Assembly (NCBI RefSeq): GCF_001975665.1
Contig: NZ_CP019419.1
Coordinates: 1,798,001-1,862,000, forward strand
DNA length: 64,000 bases
Reading direction: 5' to 3'
From: Polaribacter reichenbachii
GTDB taxonomy: Bacteria > Bacteroidota > Bacteroidia > Flavobacteriales > Flavobacteriaceae
In this document: positions 35,162 to 43,197 of the stretch, piece after piece
How positions within the stretch are numbered: position 1 is the first letter of the stretch
How the letters are laid out: each line of letters starts with the position of its first letter
The notes under the pieces: model-generated
What the model was told of the DNA's origin: nothing
What the model saw: only the letters and a program-made list of their open reading frames with translations
Database searches by the model: none
Position numbers and translations under genes: made by a program

Positions 35162-36328
35162 TTACATTTTTGGCTTAAAAACTCGAAACCAATCTACTTT
35201 CATCGTATTTTTGTCTGTATTTGCTAAATCTGCATCAGTTGGAGTTCTGTCTGCTTTTACGTGCCAATCTTGTGATTCTAAATTTATAATTATGTTTAAT
35301 GGTTTTGTAAAACCTTTACCACCTTGAAATTTAAAAGGATCTATAATACTAACAGAAGAAGTATTGCTTGCTTTTTCTAATTCAGAAAATGAATATGTGT
35401 CTTTTGTACTGTAAAGTGTAATTTTTTGCTTTCCCCATTCTTTGTCTAGCTTGCCATCTGTCATTGTTGGGTAACCAAATTCCCATTTTCCATTTAATTT
35501 TGTAGCTACAGCTTTATCATATAAAACACGTACCAATTCACCATCTATATAGTATTCAAAATGTACAGGACTTTTCCAATAAACACCCGTTCTTACGTAT
35601 TTTCTATCGCCATTATTCCAACAATATTCTCCCCAACCAGAAACACCTTCTCTGTTATACCAAGCACCTTTATCTCTAGGTTGATAATCTGTAAACGGTT
35701 TTCTGATAAAAGAATGATGACTAACGTGAATGGATTTTGCAAAATGAGAATTACCTGGTTCTTTACCACCATAACACTCCATAATATCTATTTCTTGAGT
35801 AGCATCTGGGCTTAATAACCACACATCAGAAGCCAAAACAATATTAGCAACACTTGCTTTAGATTCTATAAAAACAGGATATAAAACTTGCTTGTTAGAT
35901 GTAATACAGCCAGCACTTATTCCACCTTTAGGCTTATTCATTTTATTTCTTCGAAATGCTTTTGGGGCTGCTTCACCATCACCTTTCCAGCGTGAAGATT
36001 TAATTAATAAATCATTTCCATCAACTTCTACGTGATTGTATTTCCAATAAGTTGTGCCAGGACCATCCCATTTACTTTGATAAAAATTGTACCATTTACC
36101 ATCTCCAAAATCTGTTTTTTGGTTTGATGGTGCAAAAGTGTAGTTAAAATCATCAGATAAATCCTCTTGAAACTCCCATTCAGTACCATCGTTTAAATGA
36201 TTGGGTAAGGCTAAGGTTTTAATGTTTTCTTTTTCTTGTAAAATATGGTTGTTATCATTTTTACTGATAAAACTGAAGGATAAAAGACCAATACAAAATA
36301 GAACTACTGTAATTTTTTTAAGCATCAT
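35162..36328 (-). CDS. GH16 glycoside hydrolase, beta-agarase/porphyranase-like
   Basis: A 388-residue secreted protein with a signal peptide (residues ~1-21, no lipobox). The single GH16 domain has the catalytic motif EIDIMEC at 179-185 (ExDxxE: nucleophile Glu179, acid/base Glu184) in WLLSPDATQEIDIMECYGG. The stretches SHHSFIRKPFTDYQP and WGEYCW resemble the agarase/porphyranase side of the family rather than laminarinases. The substrate is thus probably a red-algal galactan, but this is by pattern only. No T9SS tail is present. A second, distant GH16 gene lies upstream on the same strand. Confidence 0.85.
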   Translation of the reverse strand: MMLKKITVVLFCIGLLSFSFISKNDNNHILQEKENIKTLALPNHLNDGTEWEFQEDLSDDFNYTFAPSNQKTDFGDGKWYNFYQSKWDGPGTTYWKYNHVEVDGNDLLIKSSRWKGDGEAAPKAFRRNKMNKPKGGISAGCITSNKQVLYPVFIESKASVANIVLASDVWLLSPDATQEIDIMECYGGKEPGNSHFAKSIHVSHHSFIRKPFTDYQPRDKGAWYNREGVSGWGEYCWNNGDRKYVRTGVYWKSPVHFEYYIDGELVRVLYDKAVATKLNGKWEFGYPTMTDGKLDKEWGKQKITLYSTKDTYSFSELEKASNTSSVSIIDPFKFQGGKGFTKPLNIIINLESQDWHVKADRTPTDADLANTDKNTMKVDWFRVFKPKM

Positions 36329-36347
36329 AAAATTATTTGTTATGACT

Positions 36348-36382
36348 CAAAAATATTTTAATAGTAGGGAATTAAGGGCAAT
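36348..36382 (-). promoter_or_regulatory. Promoter of the agarase-like GH16 gene
   Basis: On the minus strand TATTTTTG (36355-36348) fits the -7 box 19 bases before the start codon, and a TTG (36381-36379) lies 23 bases further upstream as possible -33. This suggests that the two GH16 genes are transcribed separately. Confidence 0.4.
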
Positions 36383-36438
36383 AGAAATTCTAAAAACTAC
36401 AACAGTTTGCAATTGTTAGTTTTAGTTAAGTAGATTTT

Positions 36439-37506
36439 TTACAATTTTAAGATCTTTTTGGTAACGATGTTGCCATTATTGAATTCGGTTTTTAAGAAAT
36501 AAACCCCTTTAGAGAATTGAGAAACATCAATAGTTTGTATTTTATTTTCATCAAAATTTAAATTTTCGATTTCTATTACTTTGGATGAAATAATGTTAAT
36601 GATTTCTGTTTTTTTAATTTTAATATCATCAGCTATTTGAATGTTAATTTTATTTTTAACAGGATTAGGATAAACAACCATTAAAGATTCTGAATCTAAG
36701 TTTTCAAATTCTGATGATAATATAGTTTTCGGATCTAAATTTTCAATTTTAAAATAATCGATAACCATTGTGTGATTTCCTGTCCATTTAAAATCGCCAG
36801 CCCAAGGTAAATTTCTGTAACCAATTATCACTTCAGATCTACCAGTTGCAACAGTTGTGTTAAAAGATTCTTGTAAAACCCCATCAATAAAAAAATCTAC
36901 TTCATCAGATTTCCAGTCAATGGTATAAGTATGAAAATCATCATCTATTAAAGATATTTTATTGTTATTAGCATCTACAACAGGTTTTTGTGAACCCGTA
37001 AAAGGGACTTCTGTTATTTCGTTTGCATTTCTCCAAGTATTAAATCTTGCGTCTGTCCATCCATTTGGTGGTAAAATTTCGTGAGATGGAATACCAGACT
37101 GTAAATCTTGTGCAACGATTTCTATATCTACTTCATTAAAAATAGCACCAGTTTGCGTGTAAGTAAAAAGAAAGGCAACCAAACCACCATCTACAGCAGC
37201 ACCTTTCATTCTTACTTCTAGTCTATGGTTTTCGCCAACACCACCAAAAACTAAAGCTTGGTAAGGATAGGTTAAATCTGTATCGTTCCAAATATCTGAA
37301 TCTACAGTTATGTAAGCATTTCCATCTCCAGGTATAAATGCATCCCAATTGGTTTGTGTTGGGTAAATATCATTATAAAACATCCAATAACTTTCAGTTG
37401 GTAAGTTTTGTGGATAACCTTTTGAATCAAAATTTTCTATGTAGGTAGTTTGTCCAATTACAATAGAAGAACACAAAACAGCGAGCAACAGAAATCTTAA
37501 TTTCAA
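36439..37506 (-). CDS. GH16-like glycanase with T9SS type A sorting domain
   Basis: A 355-residue protein: signal peptide (1-19), a GH16 fold (about 20-260) with the short-form catalytic motif EVDIE at 125-129 (Glu125, Asp127, Glu129), DDDFHTYTIDWKSDEVDFFIDG typical of the family (seen as FHTYTIDW and VDFFIDG), and a type A C-terminal sorting domain (~280-355, VVYPNPVKNKINIQI to GNIVTKKILKL). It should be exported by the type IX system. The lack of the beta-bulge residue resembles lichenases and laminarinases. Substrate uncertain. The next downstream gene is the second GH16. Confidence 0.85.
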   Translation of the reverse strand: MKLRFLLLAVLCSSIVIGQTTYIENFDSKGYPQNLPTESYWMFYNDIYPTQTNWDAFIPGDGNAYITVDSDIWNDTDLTYPYQALVFGGVGENHRLEVRMKGAAVDGGLVAFLFTYTQTGAIFNEVDIEIVAQDLQSGIPSHEILPPNGWTDARFNTWRNANEITEVPFTGSQKPVVDANNNKISLIDDDFHTYTIDWKSDEVDFFIDGVLQESFNTTVATGRSEVIIGYRNLPWAGDFKWTGNHTMVIDYFKIENLDPKTILSSEFENLDSESLMVVYPNPVKNKINIQIADDIKIKKTEIINIISSKVIEIENLNFDENKIQTIDVSQFSKGVYFLKTEFNNGNIVTKKILKL

Positions 37507-37615
37507 TTCGAATAATTTTAATTTTTAGTTTACAATTATAATCAAAATAAATGAATTGCTATGTTTTTAATTTATTACAAATCAATTGAGTATGACTTTT
37601 ATCGTGTTTTTTTGA

Positions 37616-37652
37616 TAAAAAAAAGCAGCCATTTCTAAAGTGAAATGACTGC
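37616..37652 (-). terminator. Terminator after the DUF4097 operon
   Basis: An 11-base inverted repeat with one mismatch (GCAGCCATTTC at 37625-37635, GAAATGACTGC at 37642-37652) is followed on the minus strand by a U run. It lies 21 bases past the last gene of the ECF sigma operon. Confidence 0.82.
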
Positions 37653-37673
37653 AAAATCAGTTTAAAATAGTAA

Positions 37674-38384
37674 TTAAATTTTACGCAAATAAATATCTCC
37701 GCTAATGGTATTTAGCTTTAAAAAAGCAGTTCCTTTATTTATGGTTGTTACAATTTTAGAACCAAAACCTTTCTTTTTATGTTTGTCAAAATCAATTTCT
37801 AAATCAGAATAAACACCACCAGTTAGGGTTTTTGCTTCTAGTTTTGCATCAGCTATATAAATATCAATATCTCCACTAATGGTTTTTAATTGCATTTCGT
37901 TAGAATGCTTTTTTACTGTAATATTTCCACTAATTAAATCTAAGTTTAAATCGCCTTGAAAGTTTTCGGTTTCTACATCACCAGAAATACTTTTAACTTT
38001 CAATTTTATGTTTTTGGGTACATGTATTACGTAATTAACAATATTCTGATATTTAGAAGTTGAGTTAGAATCATCATTACAGTTTATATAACTTCTGTGT
38101 TTTTTAAAGTATTCTCCATAATCTGATGCAATTTTATATGTGTCACCAATATTTTCTGCTTTAAAAGAGAAGTAATCATTGTGTTTGTTATCATCTAAAT
38201 TAACAGTTGCTTCAACAGAAATTTCATCTTTATTCCAGTTTTTTACAATAATATTATTTGCGAATTTTAAATGTACATAAACATCATTTATATGATTACT
38301 AGATGTGTTTTCTGTTACTTTTTTTTGAGCTGATAGGTTGTTAATGGTCAATAACAATCCTATGAATAAGTATAAACTTTTCAT
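37674..38384 (-). CDS. DUF4097-type secreted beta-strand repeat protein (second copy)
   Basis: A 236-residue protein with a signal peptide (1-19) and a right-handed beta-repeat of about 20-residue rungs, recognisable in the recurring SGDVETENFQGDLNLDLISGNI and TISGDIDIYIADAKLEAKTLTGG strands (read as SGDVETE, SGNITVKK, SGDIDIYI, TGGVYSD). It ends SGDIYLRKI, like its neighbour, which ends MGNIYLRKK, so the two are paralogs. Such domains occur on surface or periplasmic proteins in ECF-controlled operons. Function unknown. An interspersed repeat separates it from the first copy. Confidence 0.85.
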   Translation of the reverse strand: MKSLYLFIGLLLTINNLSAQKKVTENTSSNHINDVYVHLKFANNIIVKNWNKDEISVEATVNLDDNKHNDYFSFKAENIGDTYKIASDYGEYFKKHRSYINCNDDSNSTSKYQNIVNYVIHVPKNIKLKVKSISGDVETENFQGDLNLDLISGNITVKKHSNEMQLKTISGDIDIYIADAKLEAKTLTGGVYSDLEIDFDKHKKKGFGSKIVTTINKGTAFLKLNTISGDIYLRKI

Positions 38385-38421
38385 TTTTAGTGTTTTAAAT
38401 TATATGTTTAGAATTTGATAA

Positions 38422-38484
38422 TTTCTACTTGATCACAGGTGAGAAGTCTATAAATTTTATAAAGATTTCTTCACAAGGTAGAAA
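38422..38484. repeat. Imperfect palindromic interspersed repeat between DUF4097 genes
   Basis: A left arm beginning TTTCTACTTGATCAC (from 38422) is mirrored by a right arm ending CACAAGGTAGAAA (to 38484), with mismatches. The right end read on the minus strand continues TTGTCATTTCTAC, the same 13-base word as the hairpin at 45698-45727. The pattern is like the flavobacterial GTCATTTCTAC..AGAAATCT repeats I know. Confidence 0.6.
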
Positions 38485-38495
38485 TGACAAATGTT

Positions 38496-39311
38496 TTATT
38501 TTTTACGTAAATAAATATTACCCATAGAAGATTTAATGTAGATTTTTACGCCACCATTATTTAGTTTAGAAACAATAGTTTTTCTACCACTAACATTTGG
38601 CATTCCTTTTTTCTTAGGCATATCAAAATCGAAATTTGTATAAACTGTTCCTTGTGTTTTTAACTCTAAATTTGCCTGTGTGTTTGCAGGTATAGCAACA
38701 TCAATTTCAGATACAGAAGTACTAATTGTTATTGGTGATTTCTGGCTAACTTTATCAAAATCTATATCAATTTTACCAACACTTGTATTTGCTGTAATTG
38801 GACCCGTAATATTTTTCATTTCAATTCTACCAACGTTCGTTTCAGCTTCAACTTCGCCTGTAAAACCTTCCATATAAATAGAACCAAGATTACCAGCATC
38901 TACAGCAATATTAATATTTTTTGGTAACTTTAAATTTAAACCATGACGTTGTAAATAAGATTTTAAGTCAGAAACAAATAAGGTTGTACCTTCCTTTGAA
39001 ATTGAAAACCCATAACCATTTGTATCATCTTTCCCTCCAGGATAAACAGCAGTTAATCCTTTTCTTTTATCTTCTTTTGTTTTTTTTCTTTCATCTTTAT
39101 CATTTTGGATACTCCAGTGAACGTTATCCTTTTCTCTTTCAGAACTTTTTTCTGAAATGATTAACTCATTAGTAGAACCAACTTCAATTTTAATAGTGGT
39201 ATCTGAAGATAATACTACTTTTTGAATACCAGTTAAAGCATATTTGAACTCCTTTTTTTGTGCTGATATTATTGTGCTAACAAATAATACTAAGATGTAT
39301 ATTTTTTTCAT
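38496..39311 (-). CDS. DUF4097-type secreted beta-strand repeat protein (first copy)
   Basis: A 271-residue protein with a signal peptide (residues 1-17) and the same beta-rung architecture as the next gene: GNLGSIYMEGFTGEVEAETNVGRIEMKNITGPITANTSVGKIDID (in parts GSIYMEGFTG, GEVEAETN, VGRIEMKN, GPITANTS). A charged middle insert (WSIQNDKDERKKTKEDKRKG) distinguishes it. It lies 15 bases after the anti-sigma gene, so it is part of the ECF operon and probably a target or effector of that regulation. Periplasmic or surface location; function unknown. Confidence 0.83.
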   Translation of the reverse strand: MKKIYILVLFVSTIISAQKKEFKYALTGIQKVVLSSDTTIKIEVGSTNELIISEKSSEREKDNVHWSIQNDKDERKKTKEDKRKGLTAVYPGGKDDTNGYGFSISKEGTTLFVSDLKSYLQRHGLNLKLPKNINIAVDAGNLGSIYMEGFTGEVEAETNVGRIEMKNITGPITANTSVGKIDIDFDKVSQKSPITISTSVSEIDVAIPANTQANLELKTQGTVYTNFDFDMPKKKGMPNVSGRKTIVSKLNNGGVKIYIKSSMGNIYLRKK

Positions 39312-39326
39312 GTTTTCTTAATTTTC

Positions 39327-40079
39327 TTATAAAAATGTTGATAAATTTAACTTGATTTGTTGTTTTACATATTGAGGTGTTTCCTCGTTTTCGAGCATTT
39401 TTCCCATGGGTTTTATGGCTCTTTTTTCTTGGATTTTAGATAAAATGGATATCACTTCTATTTGTACAGATGTGTTTTTATCGGTTTCCAAACTTTTAAT
39501 TAACGCATCTCTTACTAGTTCTTCTGATGAAAACTTAGACAACGCTTCTGCTGCAGCTAAACGTACGTTTGTATTTTTATCAAAAAACAATCTGTTAATT
39601 AATGCTTTAATAATTTTTGTGTTTTTACTTGTAAATTCTTCTGCATTGTTTACGGCTAAAATTCGTTTACTTGCAGAATTGTCTTCTAATAAAGTTAACA
39701 CTTGTGCTGTGTTTTTTTCCACGGATGATTTATTCTTTGATTGATATTTTCCTAACAAAAAAGCACTGATTACAATTAAAACACTAGCAGCAACTCTTAA
39801 ATAAGATTTCCAATCTGGTTTTGGTTTTAACTGTACTACTTTAGGTTGATTTTTCGCTATTTCTAGCGCCAACATTTTATCGAAATTTAACTTTAAATTG
39901 GCAGAAGGTGTTTCCATTTTATCATTTTTTAATACTGATAAAAACGATTTTAATTCTGCTAATTCTTGCTGGCAATTTGCGCAAGTTTTTAGGTGTTTCT
40001 CTACTTCAGTTTTTTCTATTGCTGGTAAAGAACCTTCTAAATAATCAGTCAATTTATTTTCTATATCTCTACACTCCAT
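39327..40079 (-). CDS. Membrane anti-sigma factor with zinc-finger and HEAT-repeat sensor domain
   Basis: A 250-residue protein: an N-terminal zinc anti-sigma domain with HLKTCANC (His29, Cys33, Cys36) and a further Cys3, one transmembrane helix (~91-110), and a C-terminal half of HEAT repeats (~130-250; SKFSSEELVRDALIKSLE, VQIEVISILSKIQEKRAIKPMG-like units). The cytoplasmic part should bind the ECF sigma factor encoded just before it, and the HEAT part face the periplasm and sense a protein signal. Its ATG overlaps the sigma stop codon by one base. The signal is unknown. Confidence 0.88.
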   Translation of the reverse strand: MECRDIENKLTDYLEGSLPAIEKTEVEKHLKTCANCQQELAELKSFLSVLKNDKMETPSANLKLNFDKMLALEIAKNQPKVVQLKPKPDWKSYLRVAASVLIVISAFLLGKYQSKNKSSVEKNTAQVLTLLEDNSASKRILAVNNAEEFTSKNTKIIKALINRLFFDKNTNVRLAAAEALSKFSSEELVRDALIKSLETDKNTSVQIEVISILSKIQEKRAIKPMGKMLENEETPQYVKQQIKLNLSTFL

Positions 40080-40615
40080 TAGTTCTTTTTTTGAAAATAG
40101 ATTTCTTTTAATTTTTTTAAAGCTCTATGCACTTTTACTTTTACAGCATTTTCTGTGCTGCCAATAATTTGTGCAATTTGCTCGTATTTTATTTCTTGAA
40201 AACGATGCATAACTATTAATTCTCTATCAGAATTCGATAATTTTAGCAACGCTTTTTGTAAATGTTCTAACTCTTCTTTGTTGCTTTCAGAAACTAACGT
40301 TTCATTGTTAGCTAACTTATCATCATCAATAATATTTGAACGTTCTTTTTTTGTTTTTTGATAATGACTAGAAAATATATTGCGCGCAATTGTGTATAAC
40401 CAAGCTGCAAAATTTCCGTTTTTGTAAGATGTTCTGTACTTAATTACTTTTATAAAAACATCTTGAGTTAAATCTTCACTAACCATCTTATTACAAATCA
40501 TTTTATTGAAATAATTATATATACGTACATTGTACCTATCAAAAAGAATCGATAACAATTCTAATTTTCCAGTAGCAATTGCTAACATAATTTCTTCGTC
40601 AGTTAATTGTTTCAA
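40079..40615 (-). CDS. ECF-type RNA polymerase sigma factor
   Basis: A 178-residue sigma-70 family protein with region 2 (residues ~15-80, LFDRYNVRIYNYF.., VSEDLTQDVFIKVIKY, WLYTIARNIF) and region 4 (~115-170, LSNSDRELIVMHRFQEIKYEQIA and STENAVKVKVHRALKKLKE). It heads the operon with the HEAT anti-sigma gene and two DUF4097 genes, and an ECF-like promoter stands 26 bases upstream, which suggests it controls its own operon. The ATG at 40615 gives the normal length. Confidence 0.93.
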   Translation of the reverse strand: MKQLTDEEIMLAIATGKLELLSILFDRYNVRIYNYFNKMICNKMVSEDLTQDVFIKVIKYRTSYKNGNFAAWLYTIARNIFSSHYQKTKKERSNIIDDDKLANNETLVSESNKEELEHLQKALLKLSNSDRELIVMHRFQEIKYEQIAQIIGSTENAVKVKVHRALKKLKEIYFQKKN

Positions 40616-40640
40616 GGTTGGTTTTGGTTGGTTTCTATAG

Positions 40641-40670
40641 TTATAACCATCAATTTACAAAAAGGTTACA
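40641..40670 (-). promoter_or_regulatory. Candidate ECF promoter driving the sigma operon
   Basis: On the minus strand TGTAACC (40670-40664), a -35-like element of the type ECF sigma factors recognise, is followed after 15 bases by GGTTATAA (40648-40641). The TAnnTTTG box used by the housekeeping sigma is absent. Autoregulation is inferred. Confidence 0.35.
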
Positions 40671-40743
40671 TTTTTAATATTTTTTTTCTGAAAATAAAGA
40701 AGAGTAAATGTTTAAAAAGTAGTTTTTTAAAATTTTAAACATA

Positions 40744-40771
40744 AAAAAAACCTGAGCAATGCTCAGGTTTT
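40744..40771 (-). terminator. Terminator after mscL
   Basis: CCTGAGC (40751-40757) and GCTCAGG (40761-40767) form a hairpin with A runs before and T runs after it, 25 bases past the mscL stop. Confidence 0.82.
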
Positions 40772-40795
40772 AAAGTATTTTAAAAAGAAAATAAT

Positions 40796-41212
40796 TTATT
40801 TTTGTTTCGCTAATAAATCTCTAATTTCAGCTAATAAATCTTCTTGACTTGGTCCTGCAGGAGCTGGTTCTGGAGCTGGCTCTTCTTTCTTTTTAGTTGC
40901 GTTTATCCCTTTTATCATCATAAACATTACAAAAGCTACTATTATAAAATCGATAACATTGGTAATAAACTCACCATATAAAATTGCTACTTCTCCAGTA
41001 ACTTTACCAGTTGCATCTACAACACCTTCTTTAGCAATATATTTTAATTCTTTAAAATCGGCTTTAAATATTAAGCCAATTAAAGGAGAAACAATACCTC
41101 CTGTAAAAGAAGTAACTACTTGTTTAAAAGCAGCACCCATAACAAAACCAACTGCAATATCAACAAGGTTTCCCTTCATTGCAAATTCTTTAAATTCTTT
41201 AAGCATTCCCAT
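40796..41212 (-). CDS. mscL: Large-conductance mechanosensitive channel
   Basis: A 138-residue homopentameric channel that opens on membrane stretch and releases solutes on hypo-osmotic shock. Two transmembrane helices (TM1 with KGNLVDIAVGFVMGAAF, residues ~13-40; TM2 ~73-95) and a C-terminal cytoplasmic helix (SQEDLLAEIRDLLAKQ) are visible. The start MGM gives two Met choices, two codons apart. Two tandem -7-like boxes (41245-41252, 41254-41261) lie upstream. Confidence 0.96.
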   Translation of the reverse strand: MGMLKEFKEFAMKGNLVDIAVGFVMGAAFKQVVTSFTGGIVSPLIGLIFKADFKELKYIAKEGVVDATGKVTGEVAILYGEFITNVIDFIIVAFVMFMMIKGINATKKKEEPAPEPAPAGPSQEDLLAEIRDLLAKQK

Positions 41213-41244
41213 TTGTGTATAATTTTGAATAAAATGTTAGATTA

Positions 41245-41261
41245 CAAAAATAGCAAAAATA
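41245..41261 (-). promoter_or_regulatory. Two tandem -7 boxes upstream of mscL
   Basis: On the minus strand TATTTTTG occurs twice (41261-41254 and 41252-41245), one base apart, about 32-41 bases before the mscL start. Either could serve; -33 elements are not clear. Confidence 0.33.
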
Positions 41262-41263
41262 AA

Positions 41264-42361
41264 TTAATTTAACACTTTTTTAACACGTTGCGAAATCGCT
41301 GTTAATGTTTCATATACAATTGTTTCAGAAACATCAGCTATATGTTGTATCATTTTTTGGTTGTTAAAAATGATAACTTCATCACCCTCTTTACAGTCAA
41401 TTTTTGTAACATCAACCATAATCATATCCATACAAACATTACCAATAATTTTAGCTTTCTGATTATTGATTAATACATAACCTTTTTTATTACCTAATTT
41501 TCTTGATAAACCATCTGCATGGCCTACTGGTATTGTTGCTGATTTGGTTGGGCTTTTAGCTACAAATGCTCTGTTGTAACCCACGGTTTCACCAGGCTGA
41601 ATTAAATGAATTTGAGAAATAATAGATTTTAAATTATGTGTATTTTTTAATTGAGCAGTTTCTTTTTCATCATTGCCAAAACCATATAAACCAATACCAA
41701 CTCTAACCATATCAAATTGTGCTTTCACATAATTTACTACTCCAGATGTATTTAAGATATGCAACAAAGGTTCGTAACCTAAATGTTTGTAAAATTGTTG
41801 AGCTATGTAAGCAAAATTATTCAACTGATTTATAGAGAATTCTTTTTCTTCTAAATCTTCACTAGCAGCCAAGTGAGAGAAAATAGATTGTACTTTTACG
41901 TGATTAAATCCGTTTAAATCTGTTAAGATTTTAGGAATATCTGTGTGCCAAAAACCTAATCTGTTTAAGCCTGTATTAAATTTTAAATGAATTGGGTAAT
42001 TCATTAAAGGCATTTCGTCTGCTAATGTTAAAAAAGCATTAAAGATTTTAAAATTGTATAAATTAGGCTCTAATCTATAATCTACAATCGTTTGTAAATT
42101 AGGTATTTGCGGATGTAAAACTAAAATTGGAGTTTTAATTTTTGATTGTCGTAAAGCAACACCTTCTTGTGTGTAAGCAACAGCAAAATAATCTACTTTA
42201 TCTTCTAAAAATTGAGCAACTTGTACACCATCACTACCATAGCCAAAAGCTTTAACAACCGCTAGAATTTTGGTTTCAGGCTTTATTTTTTGTTTAAAAT
42301 AGTTCAAGTTATGCAGTAAAGCATTACTATCAATTTCCAAAACTGTAACGTGATTATTCAT
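41264..42361 (-). CDS. alr: Alanine racemase
   Basis: PLP enzyme that supplies D-alanine for peptidoglycan. The 365 residues start with LEIDSNALLHNLNYFK; the PLP lysine is Lys37 in AVVKAFGYG; VGYNRAF carries a conserved Tyr and PVGHADGLSRK and GNVCMDMIMVD are C-terminal family motifs. The gene lies 127 bases downstream of tdk on the same strand; most of that gap is an open continuation of the tdk frame. Confidence 0.95.
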   Translation of the reverse strand: MNNHVTVLEIDSNALLHNLNYFKQKIKPETKILAVVKAFGYGSDGVQVAQFLEDKVDYFAVAYTQEGVALRQSKIKTPILVLHPQIPNLQTIVDYRLEPNLYNFKIFNAFLTLADEMPLMNYPIHLKFNTGLNRLGFWHTDIPKILTDLNGFNHVKVQSIFSHLAASEDLEEKEFSINQLNNFAYIAQQFYKHLGYEPLLHILNTSGVVNYVKAQFDMVRVGIGLYGFGNDEKETAQLKNTHNLKSIISQIHLIQPGETVGYNRAFVAKSPTKSATIPVGHADGLSRKLGNKKGYVLINNQKAKIIGNVCMDMIMVDVTKIDCKEGDEVIIFNNQKMIQHIADVSETIVYETLTAISQRVKKVLN

Positions 42362-42392
42362 AATGTTATATGCTAAATTAGAATCAGCAGTA

Positions 42393-42488
42393 TTAATTTA
42401 TTGTAGTGTCATCAATATTTATTTCAGAATCTTCAATTTGGTCAACATTATTTAATTGCTGATTGTTAGTTTCAATAGTTGGATTTGG
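42393..42488 (-). pseudogene. In-frame open tail after the tdk stop codon
   Basis: After the tdk TAG (42491-42489) the same frame reads 31 sense codons (42488-42396) to TAA (42395-42393). The encoded tail begins PNPTIETNNQ and ends INIDDTTIN. It is acidic and polar, like a real disordered tail, not like random AT-rich sequence. It is probably a lost or read-through C-terminal extension. Confidence 0.45.
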
Positions 42489-43082
42489 CTAAGTTTCTTC
42501 TTGCTTCTTTTTAACAGCTTTATAATAAGCAGCTCTACTTAAAGGTTCGTATTCTTGAGTTTCTCCAAGCATTACTAATTTGTCGTTTTGCGCTTTTCTA
42601 AAGCTATAATGGGCTAAATTTCCTGTATGTGTACAAACAGCGTGTACTTTAGTTACATATTCTGCTGTTGCCATTAATGCAGGCATTGGCCCAAAAGGAT
42701 TTCCTTTAAAATCCATATCTAAACCTGCAACAATTACACGTATACCTCTGTTTGCTAAATCGTTACAAACAGCTACTATTTCATCATCAAAAAACTGAGC
42801 CTCATCAATACCAACAACATCTACATTGTTTGCTAAAAGCCTTATGTTCGATGAAACGGGTACAGGTGTAGATCTTATTCTAGAATCGTTATGAGAAACT
42901 ACTTCCTCATCATCATATCTAGTATCAACTTCGGGTTTAAAAATCTCTACTTTTTGCTTAGCAAATTGGGCACGTTTTAAACGTCTGATTAACTCTTCTG
43001 TCTTGCCAGAAAACATAGAACCACAAATTACTTCTATCCAGCCAAATTGTTCAGTATGATTTACTGTATTTTCAAGAAACAT
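42489..43082 (-). CDS. tdk: Thymidine kinase, type II
   Basis: Phosphorylates thymidine for dTTP salvage. The 197 residues show the P-loop GSMFSGKT at 21-28, [11 protein letters not shown] (magnesium-binding Asp/catalytic Glu) and the lasso region [12 protein letters not shown]. The zinc-binding cysteine pairs of many family members are reduced here ([14 protein letters not shown]), a pattern I associate with Bacteroidota. It ends at TAG with 31 further open codons in frame, so the natural C-terminus may once have been longer. A promoter box (minus-strand TAGATTTG, 43128-43135) lies 45 bases upstream. Confidence 0.94.
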   Translation of the reverse strand: MFLENTVNHTEQFGWIEVICGSMFSGKTEELIRRLKRAQFAKQKVEIFKPEVDTRYDDEEVVSHNDSRIRSTPVPVSSNIRLLANNVDVVGIDEAQFFDDEIVAVCNDLANRGIRVIVAGLDMDFKGNPFGPMPALMATAEYVTKVHAVCTHTGNLAHYSFRKAQNDKLVMLGETQEYEPLSRAAYYKAVKKKQEET

Positions 43083-43127
43083 TTTGTAATTTTAAGCGTT
43101 ATAATTTTATTTATTTTTAAGCAATTA

Positions 43128-43135
43128 CAAATCTA
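43128..43135 (-). promoter_or_regulatory. Promoter -7 box of tdk
   Basis: On the minus strand this reads TAGATTTG, matching TAnnTTTG, 45 bases before the tdk ATG. A -33 element is unclear. Confidence 0.35.
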
Positions 43136-43197
43136 TAAATATTTAATAGCAAAAAATAATTTATGCTGAAATGATTTCAGCAACTCAAAGATAAGAT

